This document shows, piece after piece, positions 1-7,671 of a stretch of 64,000 nt of DNA; the first letter of the stretch is position 1; every line of letters begins with the position of its first letter. The translations under genes and the position numbers were made by a program. The DNA lies in assembly GCA_934271275.1 (NCBI GenBank), contig CAKQRD010000001.1:62001-126000 (forward strand). Direction: 5' to 3'. Source of the DNA: an uncultured Clostridia bacterium. Lineage in GTDB: Bacteria > Bacillota > Clostridia > Christensenellales > Borkfalkiaceae. The notes below the pieces were generated by a model. It searched no databases and was not told the DNA's origin. It saw only the letters and a list, made by a program, of their open reading frames with translations.

Positions 1-139
1 CTTCCGTTGTCTGACTTTCGGAATAACCTTCGTTCTCGAACGCTTTTTTAAGCGCACCGTAAGAAGAAGCGCAAGCCGCAAAGCTCATTGCCATCACGAC
101 GCACATAACGAGCGTCGCTACGATTGATAATTTTTTCAT
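1..139 (-). CDS. Putative lipoprotein, 3' end outside window
   Basis: Only the first 46 codons are visible; the gene runs off the left edge. The N-terminus is a lipoprotein signal peptide: MKK, a hydrophobic stretch at about residues 4-20, then a lipobox-like SFAAC with Cys23 as the likely lipidated residue. A Shine-Dalgarno AGGAGAG sits just upstream of the ATG at 139, and a perfect promoter lies at 201-229. After the cysteine the chain is hydrophilic (SSYGALKKAFENEGY). I do not recognise the family from this fragment. It is presumably anchored to the outer face of the cell membrane. The start is well supported; the function is unknown. Confidence 0.75.
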   Translation of the reverse strand, partial: MKKLSIVATLVMCVVMAMSFAACASSYGALKKAFENEGYSESQTTE

Positions 140-200
140 AGTTTCTCTCCTTTTTCGGGCGGGCGCATAATATTCTCCCGCCTCTTTTTTCTTATGATAT

Positions 201-229
201 ATTATACGGAATATTTTTCGTTTTGTCAA
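201..229 (-). promoter_or_regulatory. Sigma-A promoter of the left-edge lipoprotein gene
   Basis: On the minus strand TTGACA (224-229) and TATAAT (201-206) are separated by exactly 17 bp. A GGCGGG/CCCGCC hairpin (158-182) lies in the leader between the promoter and the ribosome binding site, and might affect translation or stability. Confidence 0.85.
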
Positions 230-340
230 TAAAAATTTTTTATTACTCCGAGATAGCTTTACAAACCTTCGCCCGTTGTATATTCTTCGCACGCGCCCCG
301 CAAACTGCCCGACGGCGCTTTCCGTTCCCTCCGAAAAGAA

Positions 341-366
341 AAAAGCCCGAATTTTTTCGGACTTTT
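341..366 (-). terminator. Rho-independent terminator of the rpsF-ssb-rpsR operon
   Basis: A 10-bp stem (341-350 with 357-366, one G-T pair) with a short AT loop is followed on the minus strand by a T-rich tract. It lies 35 bp past the rpsR stop. Confidence 0.85.
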
Positions 367-401
367 CGCTTTTTAATTTGCTTTTTAAGTTAAGTAAAGC
401 C

Positions 402-749
402 TTACTCGCCCTTGAAGGGAAGAAGGTCTACGAGTCTCGCGCGTTTGATGGCGGTGGCAAGCACTCTCTGATGCTTTGCGCAAGTGCCGGTCATACGACG
501 GGGAAGAATTTTTCCGCCTTCGGTAACGTACTTTTTAAGGGTAGCTACGTCTTTATAGTCGATAGCTTCTACCTTATTCTGGCAAAATACGCAGACTTTT
601 CTGCGGGGAATTCTTTTTATAAGCTTTTTTTCTCTCCTTTCGGGAGCAGCCTGTTCGGAGGTTTCCGCGGTATTTTCTGCGGTAACTTCTTCAACCTGCG
701 CGGTTTCTACGGCTTCTTCCACGGGAGTTACGTTCAAATTCTCTTCCAT
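402..749 (-). CDS. rpsR: 30S ribosomal protein S18
   Basis: Last gene of rpsF-ssb-rpsR. S18 binds 16S rRNA as a heterodimer with S6 in the platform of the small subunit. The conserved core runs from about residue 45 (RIPRRKVCVFC) to the end. It keeps a zinc-type set of cysteines/histidine: CVFC near residues 53-56 and CAKH near 90-93, so this is the C+ form. The protein is 115 residues, longer than the usual 75-80, because of an acidic Glu/Val/Ala/Thr-rich N-terminal tail of about 40 residues. The start has a strong AGAGGAG site upstream, so the tail is probably translated. Such acidic extensions occur in some Clostridia; their role is not known to me. Confidence 0.96.
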   Translation of the reverse strand: MEENLNVTPVEEAVETAQVEEVTAENTAETSEQAAPERREKKLIKRIPRRKVCVFCQNKVEAIDYKDVATLKKYVTEGGKILPRRMTGTCAKHQRVLATAIKRARLVDLLPFKGE

Positions 750-791
750 AAGATTTAATCTCCTCTGATAAATGATAGCGGCGCGTTGCCG

Positions 792-1205
792 TTAAAAGGG
801 AAGCTGATTGTCGTCGATAGCTTCCAGCTGGGGACGTTCTCTTCTCGCCGCCGAAACGTTCGGCTCGGACTCGTAATCGCCCTGCGCGTTTTTCGGGGTT
901 AAGAACTCCACGTCCGAAGCCACCACGTCGGTCACGTTTCTCTTTATGCCGTCTTTATCTTCGTAAGAACGGTTCTGGAGACTGCCGATGATGGCGACTT
1001 TATTGCCTTTTTTAAGATATTTGCCGCAGTTTTCCGCAAGTCTGCGCCAAACGGTGATATTGAAAAAATCCGTTTCGCGAGTTCCGTCGCTGTTCGCGTA
1101 ATCTCTGGTAACGGCAACGGCAAAGGTGCAACGAGCAACGCCCGAGGACGTTTCGTTAAGCTCCGGATCTCTGGTCAAATTTCCTATAAGGATAACTCTG
1201 TTCAT
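792..1205 (-). CDS. ssb: Single-stranded DNA-binding protein
   Basis: Encodes the replication and repair SSB: an N-terminal OB fold (about residues 1-105, starting MNRVILIGNLTRDPEL), a short flexible linker and the acidic C-terminal tip DDNQLPF, which binds partner proteins. At 137 residues it is somewhat shorter than typical because the linker is short. It sits between rpsF and rpsR, the standard position of the main ssb in Firmicutes, 13 bp after the rpsF stop, so it is cotranscribed from the promoter at 1594-1622. A second, unusual OB-fold protein is encoded at 17130-17852. Confidence 0.97.
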   Translation of the reverse strand: MNRVILIGNLTRDPELNETSSGVARCTFAVAVTRDYANSDGTRETDFFNITVWRRLAENCGKYLKKGNKVAIIGSLQNRSYEDKDGIKRNVTDVVASDVEFLTPKNAQGDYESEPNVSAARRERPQLEAIDDNQLPF

Positions 1206-1218
1206 AATTTATCCCGCC

Positions 1219-1500
1219 TTATCTTTTGGTAATAAGACGTCTGATGATGCCGTCTGTGATTCCCGCGACGCGCTTCAATTCGACCACGAGCGTTCTTTCG
1301 GCTTCAAAGGTCATAAGAACGTAGTAGCCTTCGGTCTTGTAGTTAATGGGATACTGAAGCTTTTTAACGCCCCAACGGTCGGTTTTTTCTATAACGCCGC
1401 CGTTCCCCGTAACCAAATCCTCGAACTTCTTGATAACGCTCTCTTTCGCTTCGTCGGTAAGAGAAGCGTCGAGAATATAAAGCATTTCGTATTTAGTCAT
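1219..1500 (-). CDS. rpsF: 30S ribosomal protein S6
   Basis: First gene of rpsF-ssb-rpsR, 93 residues, the normal length. The chain begins MTKYEMLYILDASLTDEAKE and contains the typical WGVKKLQYPI and YYVLMTFEA segments. The frame is open further upstream to 1548, but the ATG at 1500 is chosen because a GGGAGG site lies directly before it and S6 homologues begin there. S6 pairs with S18, encoded at the end of the operon. The leader (1501-1593) contains two hairpins and could be an S6:S18 autoregulatory site. Confidence 0.96.
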   Translation of the reverse strand: MTKYEMLYILDASLTDEAKESVIKKFEDLVTGNGGVIEKTDRWGVKKLQYPINYKTEGYYVLMTFEAERTLVVELKRVAGITDGIIRRLITKR

Positions 1501-1524
1501 TTTTTTACCTCCCGGACTTATTCG

Positions 1525-1584
1525 GCTCGGAACTTTTATCCCGAGCAAGGTTAAATTTACCGCGGACGATTACGCCTTTCCGCG
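1525..1584 (-). promoter_or_regulatory. Structured leader of rpsF (candidate S6:S18 autoregulatory region)
   Basis: Two perfect short hairpins lie between promoter and start codon: GCTCGG/CCGAGC (1525-1546) and CGCGGA/TCCGCG (1561-1584). In other bacteria the S6:S18 complex binds a hairpin in this leader to repress the operon. I see the stems, but I cannot confirm the exact S6:S18 motif. Confidence 0.4.
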
Positions 1585-1593
1585 ATTTATTAA

Positions 1594-1622
1594 ATTATAC
1601 CCATTTTTCGCGCGTTTGTCAA
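1594..1622 (-). promoter_or_regulatory. Sigma-A promoter of rpsF-ssb-rpsR
   Basis: Consensus TTGACA (1617-1622), a 17-bp spacer and TATAAT (1594-1599) on the minus strand. It starts only about 33 bp beyond the uvrA stop, and no clear uvrA terminator is visible between them. Confidence 0.9.
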
Positions 1623-1654
1623 CGGTTTTACGCGGCACGCGCTCATATTTCCTT

Positions 1655-4609
1655 TTAATTCTTTTCGAGTATGCGTTTAAGGAACTGCCCCGTGTAGCTC
1701 GATTTTACGTTCGCGATTTCTTCCGGCGTGCCTTTCGCTATAATCGTGCCGCCGCCCGAGCCGCCTTCGGGACCCAAATCGACGATATAATCGGCAAGCT
1801 TTATAACGTCTAAATTATGTTCTATAACTATTACGGTATTGCCCGCGTTTTCCAGCCGCTTTATAACCGAGCAAAGCTTATCCACGTCGTAGGAATGCAG
1901 GCCCGTGGTAGGCTCGTCCATAATGTAAAGAGTTCTGCCCGTGGCGCGCTTTGAAAGCTCGGTCGCGAGCTTCACCCTCTGCGCCTCGCCTCCCGAAAGA
2001 GTCGTGGAAGACTGTCCGAGTCTTATATACCCGAGTCCGACGTCCTGCATCGTTTTGATTTTATTGTAAATGCTCGTGACGGGCTTAAAGAACTCGCACG
2101 CTTCGTCCACGGTCATTTCGAGAACGTCGCTTATGCTCTTGCCTTTATACTTAACCTGCAAAGTTTCCCTGTTATAACGCTTGCCCTTGCAGACCTCGCA
2201 GGGAACGTACATATCGGGCAAGAAGTGCATTTCTATCTTTATCATACCGTCGCCCTCGCAGTTTTCGCACCTGCCCCCCGCGACGTTGAAAGAAAATCTG
2301 CCCGACTTATACCCGCGCTCCTTCGCGTCGGGAGTAGCGGCGAACAAATCTCTTATGAACGAAAACGCGCCCGTGTAAGTTGCGGGGTTCGAGCGAGGCG
2401 TTTTGCCTATCGGCGACTGGTCTATCGCTATAACCTTATCGAAATGCTCTGTTCCGAGAATTTCTTTATACTTTCCCTCGCGGAGCTTCGCGCCGTTAAG
2501 TCTGTTCGCGAGCGCGGGATAAAGAATTTCGTTTATAAGCGAGCTTTTGCCCGACCCCGAAACGCCCGTAACGACGGTGAGAAGACCGACGGGGAACTCC
2601 GCGGTAACGTTTTTAAGGTTGTTCTGCTTTGCGCCGACTACCGTAAGCCATCTGTCGCCTGCTTGGACGCGTTCTTTCGGCACTTCTATTTTTCTTCTGC
2701 CCGAAAGGTAATCGCCCGTAATGGAGCGGGGCGCGGCTTCTATATCGGCAACCGTACCCGTCGCGACGACCTCGCCGCCGTGTACGCCCGCCTTAGGTCC
2801 TATGTCCACTATATAATCGGCGGAACGAATTGTGTCCTCGTCGTGTTCGACTACGATGAGGGTGTTACCGATGTCGCGGAGCTTTTTAAGGGTTGCGATA
2901 AGCCGTTCGTTGTCTCTCTGATGAAGCCCTATGCTCGGTTCGTCGAGGATATACAAAACGCCCGTAAGCCCGCTGCCTATCTGGGTTGCGAGCCTTATTC
3001 TCTGCGCCTCGCCGCCCGAAAGCCCTACCGCACTTCTCGCAAGGGTAAGGTAAGAAAGTCCCACGTCTTTAAGGAAGCCGAGCCTTGCTCTTATCTCCTT
3101 TATAATGGGCTTCGCAATCATCTCGTCCGAGCCTTTGAACGCGAGATTGTCTATAAAATCGTAAAGGTCGGCAACAGAAAGCTCGGTAAGCTCCGCAATG
3201 TTTTTGCCTCCGACGGTAACCGCGAGAGCCTCTTTTTTAAGCCTTTTTCCGTGACAGGTTTTGCACTCCGTGACGGTCATATACTTTTCGATTTCGCTTT
3301 TAACGTAGTCGCTGGTCGTTTCGCGATAACGGCGTTTGAGGTTGGGGATTATCCCCTCCCAAGCCGAATAATAGCTGCCGTTAAAGGTATGAGTTTCGTA
3401 GCTCATCTGAATTTTTTCGCCGTCGTTGCCGTAAAGCAGAATATGATAAATTTCGGGCGGCAAATCCTTTACGGGCGTATCGAGCGAAAAACCGTAGTGC
3501 TTCGCGAGAGAATTGAAATTCATAATCGCCATTTTTCCGTCGCCGATATTCCAGCCCGAAACGGTCATAGCCCCCTCGCGGAGAGAAAGATTAGGATCTT
3601 TCACGACGAGCTTTTCGTCTATTTCGTTATTGAATCCCAAGCCGTGACATTCGGGACACGCGCCGAACGGATTGTTGAAAGAAAACAATCTCGGCTCTAT
3701 TTCTTCTATGCTCACGCCGCAGTCGGGGCAGGAATATTTGGTGGAATAAAGAGTGCTTTTTCCGCTCGCGTCCGTAAGCGCGGCGGATTTTTGCACGCCT
3801 TCCGCACCGACGTTTTCAACACCGCCGCCTGCGCCCGTTCCCGCGCCGTTTTCCGAAGCCGCGCCGCCGATATTTCCGTCCGCGTCCGCAAGCGAGCCGA
3901 CCTCTTCTATCTCGACGAGACCGTCCGAAAGCTTTACCGCCGTTTCGATGCTGTCGGTAAGGCGTTTTTCGATGCCCTCTTTAACTACTAGCCTGTCTAT
4001 AACTACGCTTATATTATGTTTAACGTTTTTTTCGAGCTTGATTTCCTCGTCGAGGTCGTACACGATGCCGTCTATCTTTACGCGCGCGTAGCCGCTTTTT
4101 TTAAAACTCGCAAGTTCTTTGACGTATTCGCCCTTTTTGCCGCGTACGACGGGGGCGTTCACGAGAATTTTTGTTCCCGCGGGAAGGGCGGTAACCTTAT
4201 CGCAAATCATATCCACCGTCTGGCGGGTAATTTCCCTGCCGCAGTTAGGGCAATGCGGAACGCCCGTTCTCGCGAACAGAAGTCGCATATAATCGTAAAT
4301 TTCGGTAACCGTGCCGACCGTGGAACGCGGGTTGTGCGAAGTGGTTTTCTGGTCTATTGAAATCGCGGGAGAAAGCCCGTCTATCGAATCCACGTCGGGC
4401 TTTTCCATCTGCCCCAAAAACATACGCGCGTAAGAAGAAAGGCTTTCGACGTATCTCCTTTGCCCTTCCGCGTAAATCGTCTCGAACGCGAGAGTTGACT
4501 TGCCGCTCCCCGAAAGCCCCGTAAACACCACGAGCTTGTCTCTCGGAACGGTTACGTCTATATTTTTAAGGTTGTTTTGTCTTGCGCCTTTTATAACTAT
4601 ATTATCCAT
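1655..4609 (-). CDS. uvrA: Excinuclease ABC subunit A (UvrA) with low-complexity insert
   Basis: The damage-recognition ATPase of nucleotide excision repair, acting with UvrB. It has two ABC modules. The first Walker A is GLSGSGKST (about residues 31-39) and a second, GVSGSGKSS, lies near residue 680; each half has an LSGGEAQR signature. Zinc sites are visible as CPNC (120-123), CPDC/CPEC (294-321) and the C-terminal CENC/CEVC pair. At 984 residues it is about 40 longer than usual. The excess is a Gly/Ala/Asn-rich insert at about residues 240-287, just before the CPDC zinc module. The gene is last in the operon after uvrB, 52 bp downstream, with an AAGGAA site before the ATG. Confidence 0.97.
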   Translation of the reverse strand: MDNIVIKGARQNNLKNIDVTVPRDKLVVFTGLSGSGKSTLAFETIYAEGQRRYVESLSSYARMFLGQMEKPDVDSIDGLSPAISIDQKTTSHNPRSTVGTVTEIYDYMRLLFARTGVPHCPNCGREITRQTVDMICDKVTALPAGTKILVNAPVVRGKKGEYVKELASFKKSGYARVKIDGIVYDLDEEIKLEKNVKHNISVVIDRLVVKEGIEKRLTDSIETAVKLSDGLVEIEEVGSLADADGNIGGAASENGAGTGAGGGVENVGAEGVQKSAALTDASGKSTLYSTKYSCPDCGVSIEEIEPRLFSFNNPFGACPECHGLGFNNEIDEKLVVKDPNLSLREGAMTVSGWNIGDGKMAIMNFNSLAKHYGFSLDTPVKDLPPEIYHILLYGNDGEKIQMSYETHTFNGSYYSAWEGIIPNLKRRYRETTSDYVKSEIEKYMTVTECKTCHGKRLKKEALAVTVGGKNIAELTELSVADLYDFIDNLAFKGSDEMIAKPIIKEIRARLGFLKDVGLSYLTLARSAVGLSGGEAQRIRLATQIGSGLTGVLYILDEPSIGLHQRDNERLIATLKKLRDIGNTLIVVEHDEDTIRSADYIVDIGPKAGVHGGEVVATGTVADIEAAPRSITGDYLSGRRKIEVPKERVQAGDRWLTVVGAKQNNLKNVTAEFPVGLLTVVTGVSGSGKSSLINEILYPALANRLNGAKLREGKYKEILGTEHFDKVIAIDQSPIGKTPRSNPATYTGAFSFIRDLFAATPDAKERGYKSGRFSFNVAGGRCENCEGDGMIKIEMHFLPDMYVPCEVCKGKRYNRETLQVKYKGKSISDVLEMTVDEACEFFKPVTSIYNKIKTMQDVGLGYIRLGQSSTTLSGGEAQRVKLATELSKRATGRTLYIMDEPTTGLHSYDVDKLCSVIKRLENAGNTVIVIEHNLDVIKLADYIVDLGPEGGSGGGTIIAKGTPEEIANVKSSYTGQFLKRILEKN

Positions 4610-4661
4610 ACTTAAATTCCTTGATTAAAATGAGCCTCAACCGAAACGAACACGCCGCCGT

Positions 4662-6632
4662 TCAGCCTTTCGCGGTGCGGAGCTTTATTTTCAGCTTGGT
4701 TATCGTATCGCGGATTTCTATACATTTCTCGAAGTCGAGGTTTGCGGAAGCGACTTTCATAAGAGCTTTAAGTTTTTCTATCTCTTCGGGTATGTCTTTC
4801 GCCTTCATATCCTTGGTTCTGTCCGCTTTTTTGGTTATTTCTATCGTGTTCACCACGTTTTTCACTATGGTTTTCGGAATTATGCCGTGCGCTTTGTTGT
4901 ATTCGTCCTGAACCTTTCTTCTGCGTTCGGTTTCGTCTATGGCGCGGCGCATACTGCCCGTCACCACGTCCGCGTACATAATCACTCTGCCCTCGGCGTT
5001 ACGCGCAGCTCTGCCTATTGTCTGAATGAGCGCGGTTTCGCTGCGCAAAAAACCCTCTTTATCCGCGTCGAGTATCGCCACGAGCTTGACCTCGGGCAGG
5101 TCTAATCCCTCGCGCAGGAGGTTTATGCCGCAAAGCACGTCGAACTCGCCACTGCGAAGCCCCGAAACGATGTCGATACGCTCCATAGTGTCTATATCGC
5201 TGTGCATATACCGCACCTTAACGCCGTTTTCTTTAAGGTATTCGGTAAGGCTTTCCGCCATTTTCTTGGTCAAAGTCGTAACGAGAACTCTGCCGCCGCC
5301 CTTTACCACTGCGTTAATTTCTACGAGAAGGTCGTCTATCTGATTTTTGGTAGGCTTAACGGTGATTTCGGGATCGAGAAGCCCCGTCGGACGGATAAGC
5401 TGCTCCACCACCTGCCCCGCCTCTTTCATTTCGTAAGGCGCGGGGGTTGCGGAAACGCAGATAAGCTGACCTATGCGCGCGTCGAACTCCTCGAATGTGA
5501 GCGGGCGGTTGTCGTAAGCGGATTTCAGGCGGAAGCCGTAGTCCACGAGACTCTTTTTCCGCGAGCGGTCGCCGTTATACATCGCGCCTATCTGCGGAAT
5601 GGTCATATGCGATTCGTCTATAAAGGTTATAAAGTTTTTCGGGAAATAATCGAGTAGGGTAAACGGCGGTTCGCCCTCGCTTCTGCCGTCGAAGTAGCGG
5701 CTGTAATTCTCTATCCCCTTGCAAAAACCTATCTCCTTTATCATTTCCATATCGTAATCGGTGCGCTGTTTAAGCCTTTGCGCCTCGATAAGCTTTCCGT
5801 TTTCCTTAAAAAATCGAACCTCGTCTTCTTCGTCGCGCTCTATCGCGGCGACGGCGAGATTAAGCTTTTCCTGCGCGACGGCGTAGTGACTTGCGGGGAA
5901 AATGACCGCGTGTTTAAGCTCGGAAACGACGTTTCCCGTAACGTATTCCGCTTCGCAAACGCGCTCGACCGTATCGCCGAAAAATTCCACGCGAATATAA
6001 ATTTCGGTGTTGGAAGATGGAAAAATATCCAGAATATCGCCGCGCACGCGGAAGGAAGAACGGGTAAAATCCACGTCCTTTCGCGTATACTGAATGGCAA
6101 CCAGCCTTCTTATAAGCTCGTCTCGGCTTATTTCGTCGTCGGGGCGAATTGAAACCGCAAGGCGGTAATATTCCTCGGGCGCGCCCAGACCGTATATGCA
6201 GGAAACCGAAGCCACCACGATAACGTCCGAACGTTCCGCAAGCGAGCAGGTCGCGGAATGGCGGAGCTTATCTATCTCGTCGTTTATGGCAAGGTCCTTT
6301 TCTATATAAGTATCGGTGCTTGCGATATAAGCCTCCGGCTGATAGTAATCGTAGTAGGAAACGAAAAATTCCACGCGATTTTCGGGGAAGAACTCGCGGA
6401 ATTCGTTGCAAAGCTGTGCGGCGAGGGTTTTATTGTGCGCGATGACGAGCGCGGGGCGGTTGACGTTTTTTATAACGTTCGCCATAGTGAAGGTTTTGCC
6501 CGAACCCGTCACGCCGAGAAGAACCTGCGTTCTTAAACCGTCGTTGATGCCCTCGGTGAGCTTTTCTATCGCCTGCGGCTGGTCGCCCGTCGGCGAATAT
6601 TCGGAATGAAGTATAAAATCTCGTTTTTCCAT
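4662..6632 (-). CDS. uvrB: Excinuclease ABC subunit B (UvrB)
   Basis: The helicase-like damage-verification subunit that receives DNA from UvrA and recruits UvrC. Walker A is GVTGSGKT (about 40-47); the beta-hairpin that clamps one strand is seen as YYDYYQPEAY (about 93-102); helicase motifs DESH and QTIGRAARN are present. The C-terminal UvrB/UvrC interaction helix ends the chain (about 620-655). Its 656 residues are the normal length. It lies 43 bp after the small gene at 6676-7029, and uvrA follows, so all four genes probably share the promoter at 7546-7574. No good Shine-Dalgarno is seen before this ATG, which suggests weak initiation or coupling. Confidence 0.97.
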   Translation of the reverse strand: MEKRDFILHSEYSPTGDQPQAIEKLTEGINDGLRTQVLLGVTGSGKTFTMANVIKNVNRPALVIAHNKTLAAQLCNEFREFFPENRVEFFVSYYDYYQPEAYIASTDTYIEKDLAINDEIDKLRHSATCSLAERSDVIVVASVSCIYGLGAPEEYYRLAVSIRPDDEISRDELIRRLVAIQYTRKDVDFTRSSFRVRGDILDIFPSSNTEIYIRVEFFGDTVERVCEAEYVTGNVVSELKHAVIFPASHYAVAQEKLNLAVAAIERDEEDEVRFFKENGKLIEAQRLKQRTDYDMEMIKEIGFCKGIENYSRYFDGRSEGEPPFTLLDYFPKNFITFIDESHMTIPQIGAMYNGDRSRKKSLVDYGFRLKSAYDNRPLTFEEFDARIGQLICVSATPAPYEMKEAGQVVEQLIRPTGLLDPEITVKPTKNQIDDLLVEINAVVKGGGRVLVTTLTKKMAESLTEYLKENGVKVRYMHSDIDTMERIDIVSGLRSGEFDVLCGINLLREGLDLPEVKLVAILDADKEGFLRSETALIQTIGRAARNAEGRVIMYADVVTGSMRRAIDETERRRKVQDEYNKAHGIIPKTIVKNVVNTIEITKKADRTKDMKAKDIPEEIEKLKALMKVASANLDFEKCIEIRDTITKLKIKLRTAKG

Positions 6633-6675
6633 AGTTTTTCTATTTTAATAGGTTTTGCAGTTTTTATCGGCGTTT

Positions 6676-7029
6676 TCACGAAAAAATCGCTTTCAGAATA
6701 AGCCCTACGAGAAAGCTGAGTACCGCAAGAGCCACCGTCAGCCCGAGTCTGAATATCAGGTTACGCCGCATAAGCTTTACGCTGCGCGGGAATCCCTTCC
6801 CCTTTTCGGTAAGCGAAACGCAATACACCGTCTCGCCCCGCCTGTCCGAATACACGAGGTCGAAATACCCGTCCGCGGCAAGATCGTTCACGATTTTTTC
6901 CACGCCCGAAAGCGTTTGCTCCCCGCCCGCCTTTCTGAGTAAATCCGCAGGGCTGACGAGAGCGGAACGCTTATCCTTACATTCCTCGTAAAGCGCGCCC
7001 ATAACGCGCGTTTCGGCTTTATTCAGCAT
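6676..7029 (-). CDS. Small winged-helix-like protein with C-terminal membrane anchor
   Basis: 117 residues, not recognised as a named family. Residues 1-80 look like a small helical/winged-helix fold (MLNKAETRVMGALYEEC, then ADLLRKAGGEQT, then a beta-rich segment DLVYSDRRGETVYCVSLTEKG). Residues about 92-116 form one membrane helix. The ATG at 7029 overlaps the stop of the upstream gene by one base (TGATG), so translation is coupled; the longer in-frame extension upstream is rejected because it would overlap that gene. The upstream protein has the same layout, so they look like a diverged pair. They sit directly ahead of uvrB-uvrA; a link to DNA damage is suggested by context only. Confidence 0.7.
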   Translation of the reverse strand: MLNKAETRVMGALYEECKDKRSALVSPADLLRKAGGEQTLSGVEKIVNDLAADGYFDLVYSDRRGETVYCVSLTEKGKGFPRSVKLMRRNLIFRLGLTVALAVLSFLVGLILKAIFS

Positions 7030-7409
7030 CACGCACCCCCCGCGAGCAGTCTGATAACCGCCGCAAAAAGCGCGACCGCCGCCCCGCCCGACAACGCGCC
7101 CAAAAACGCAAACGCGAAATATCTCTTTTCCGCGCGGGATTTTTCTATCTCCTCGTCCAGCCTCTGCTCGAACACGAGCCGCCCTTTCGTGAGCGGCGAA
7201 AGACAAATTTCCGCTTCGTCCATATACTTAACGCTTATATACTCTTTTGCGGAAAGATTAAGAACGCATTCCTCCACCCCTTCCGCGTCCGCGCCGAACT
7301 CCGCGGGCATTGCGGAAACAAGTTCTTCCACGGCGAAAATTTTATATCCGCCGCGGTCGCACGCCTTATCTATATATTCGAGAAGAGAAAGACATCTTTT
7401 ATCGAGCAT
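7029..7409 (-). CDS. Small winged-helix-like protein with C-terminal membrane anchor, first gene of uvr operon
   Basis: 126 residues, family not recognised. The N-terminal 85 residues resemble a compact helical domain followed by a beta hairpin ending CLSPLTKGRLVFEQRL, the same plan as its downstream partner (...VSLTEKGKGF). A charged helix (EEIEKSRAEKR) leads into one membrane helix at about residues 97-122. A GGTGG site precedes the ATG. It is the promoter-proximal gene of the predicted unit 7409-1655 with uvrB and uvrA. The control signals at 7528-7582 therefore act on it first. A role in sensing or membrane-linked repair would be speculation. Confidence 0.7.
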   Translation of the reverse strand: MLDKRCLSLLEYIDKACDRGGYKIFAVEELVSAMPAEFGADAEGVEECVLNLSAKEYISVKYMDEAEICLSPLTKGRLVFEQRLDEEIEKSRAEKRYFAFAFLGALSGGAAVALFAAVIRLLAGGA

Positions 7410-7527
7410 AACGCTACCACCCCGTTATATTTTGGGTAAAGGAGCGCGATTATATACCGTTTCCGCACAGAGTTTTATACGCGATTTCGTTCGCTGTTTC
7501 GCGAACGGTTTTATGCGCGAAATCGGT

Positions 7528-7539
7528 AAACAAATGTTC
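7528..7539 (-). promoter_or_regulatory. LexA-like SOS box at the uvr operon start point
   Basis: The minus strand carries GAAC-ATTT-GTTT within CGAACATTTGTTTA, matching 11 of 14 positions of the Gram-positive SOS consensus CGAACATATGTTCG. It begins exactly where the promoter at 7546-7574 would start transcription (+1 at 7539). Repressor bound here would block uvrB-uvrA. No lexA gene is in the window. Confidence 0.55.
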
Positions 7540-7545
7540 GCATAT

Positions 7546-7574
7546 ATTGTACCGCAGAACGCGAAAAAACGCAA
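7546..7574 (-). promoter_or_regulatory. Promoter of the uvr operon
   Basis: TTGCGT (7569-7574), a 17-bp spacer and TACAAT (7546-7551) on the minus strand. The -35 overlaps the palindrome at 7571-7582 and the SOS-like box starts at +1. The transcript would have a leader of about 130 nt with further inverted repeats (around 7480-7525). Confidence 0.65.
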
Positions 7575-7582
7575 ACGTTTGC
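7571..7582. promoter_or_regulatory. Perfect palindrome GCAAACGTTTGC, LacI/PurR-type operator
   Basis: A 12-bp perfect palindrome within ACGCAAACGTTTGCAA, very close to the known PurR/LacI-family operator core. It overlaps the -35 of the uvr operon promoter. No LacI-family gene is in the window, so the regulator is unknown. Confidence 0.4.
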
Positions 7583-7671
7583 AACGTTAAAGGAAAATTT
7601 TTTGCTTTTCTCTTTCCTCGGCGCCCGTCCGCGTTCGGTTTTCTGCGGTTTGATTTTTTTCCGCCGTTTCG

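Noticed and set aside
2225..3991. A 588-codon open frame on the plus strand opposite uvrA
   Set aside because: It is wholly antisense to an intact uvrA. Its Arg/Val/Phe-rich composition is what the complement of GC-biased codons gives, it has no ribosome binding site, and no domain is recognisable.
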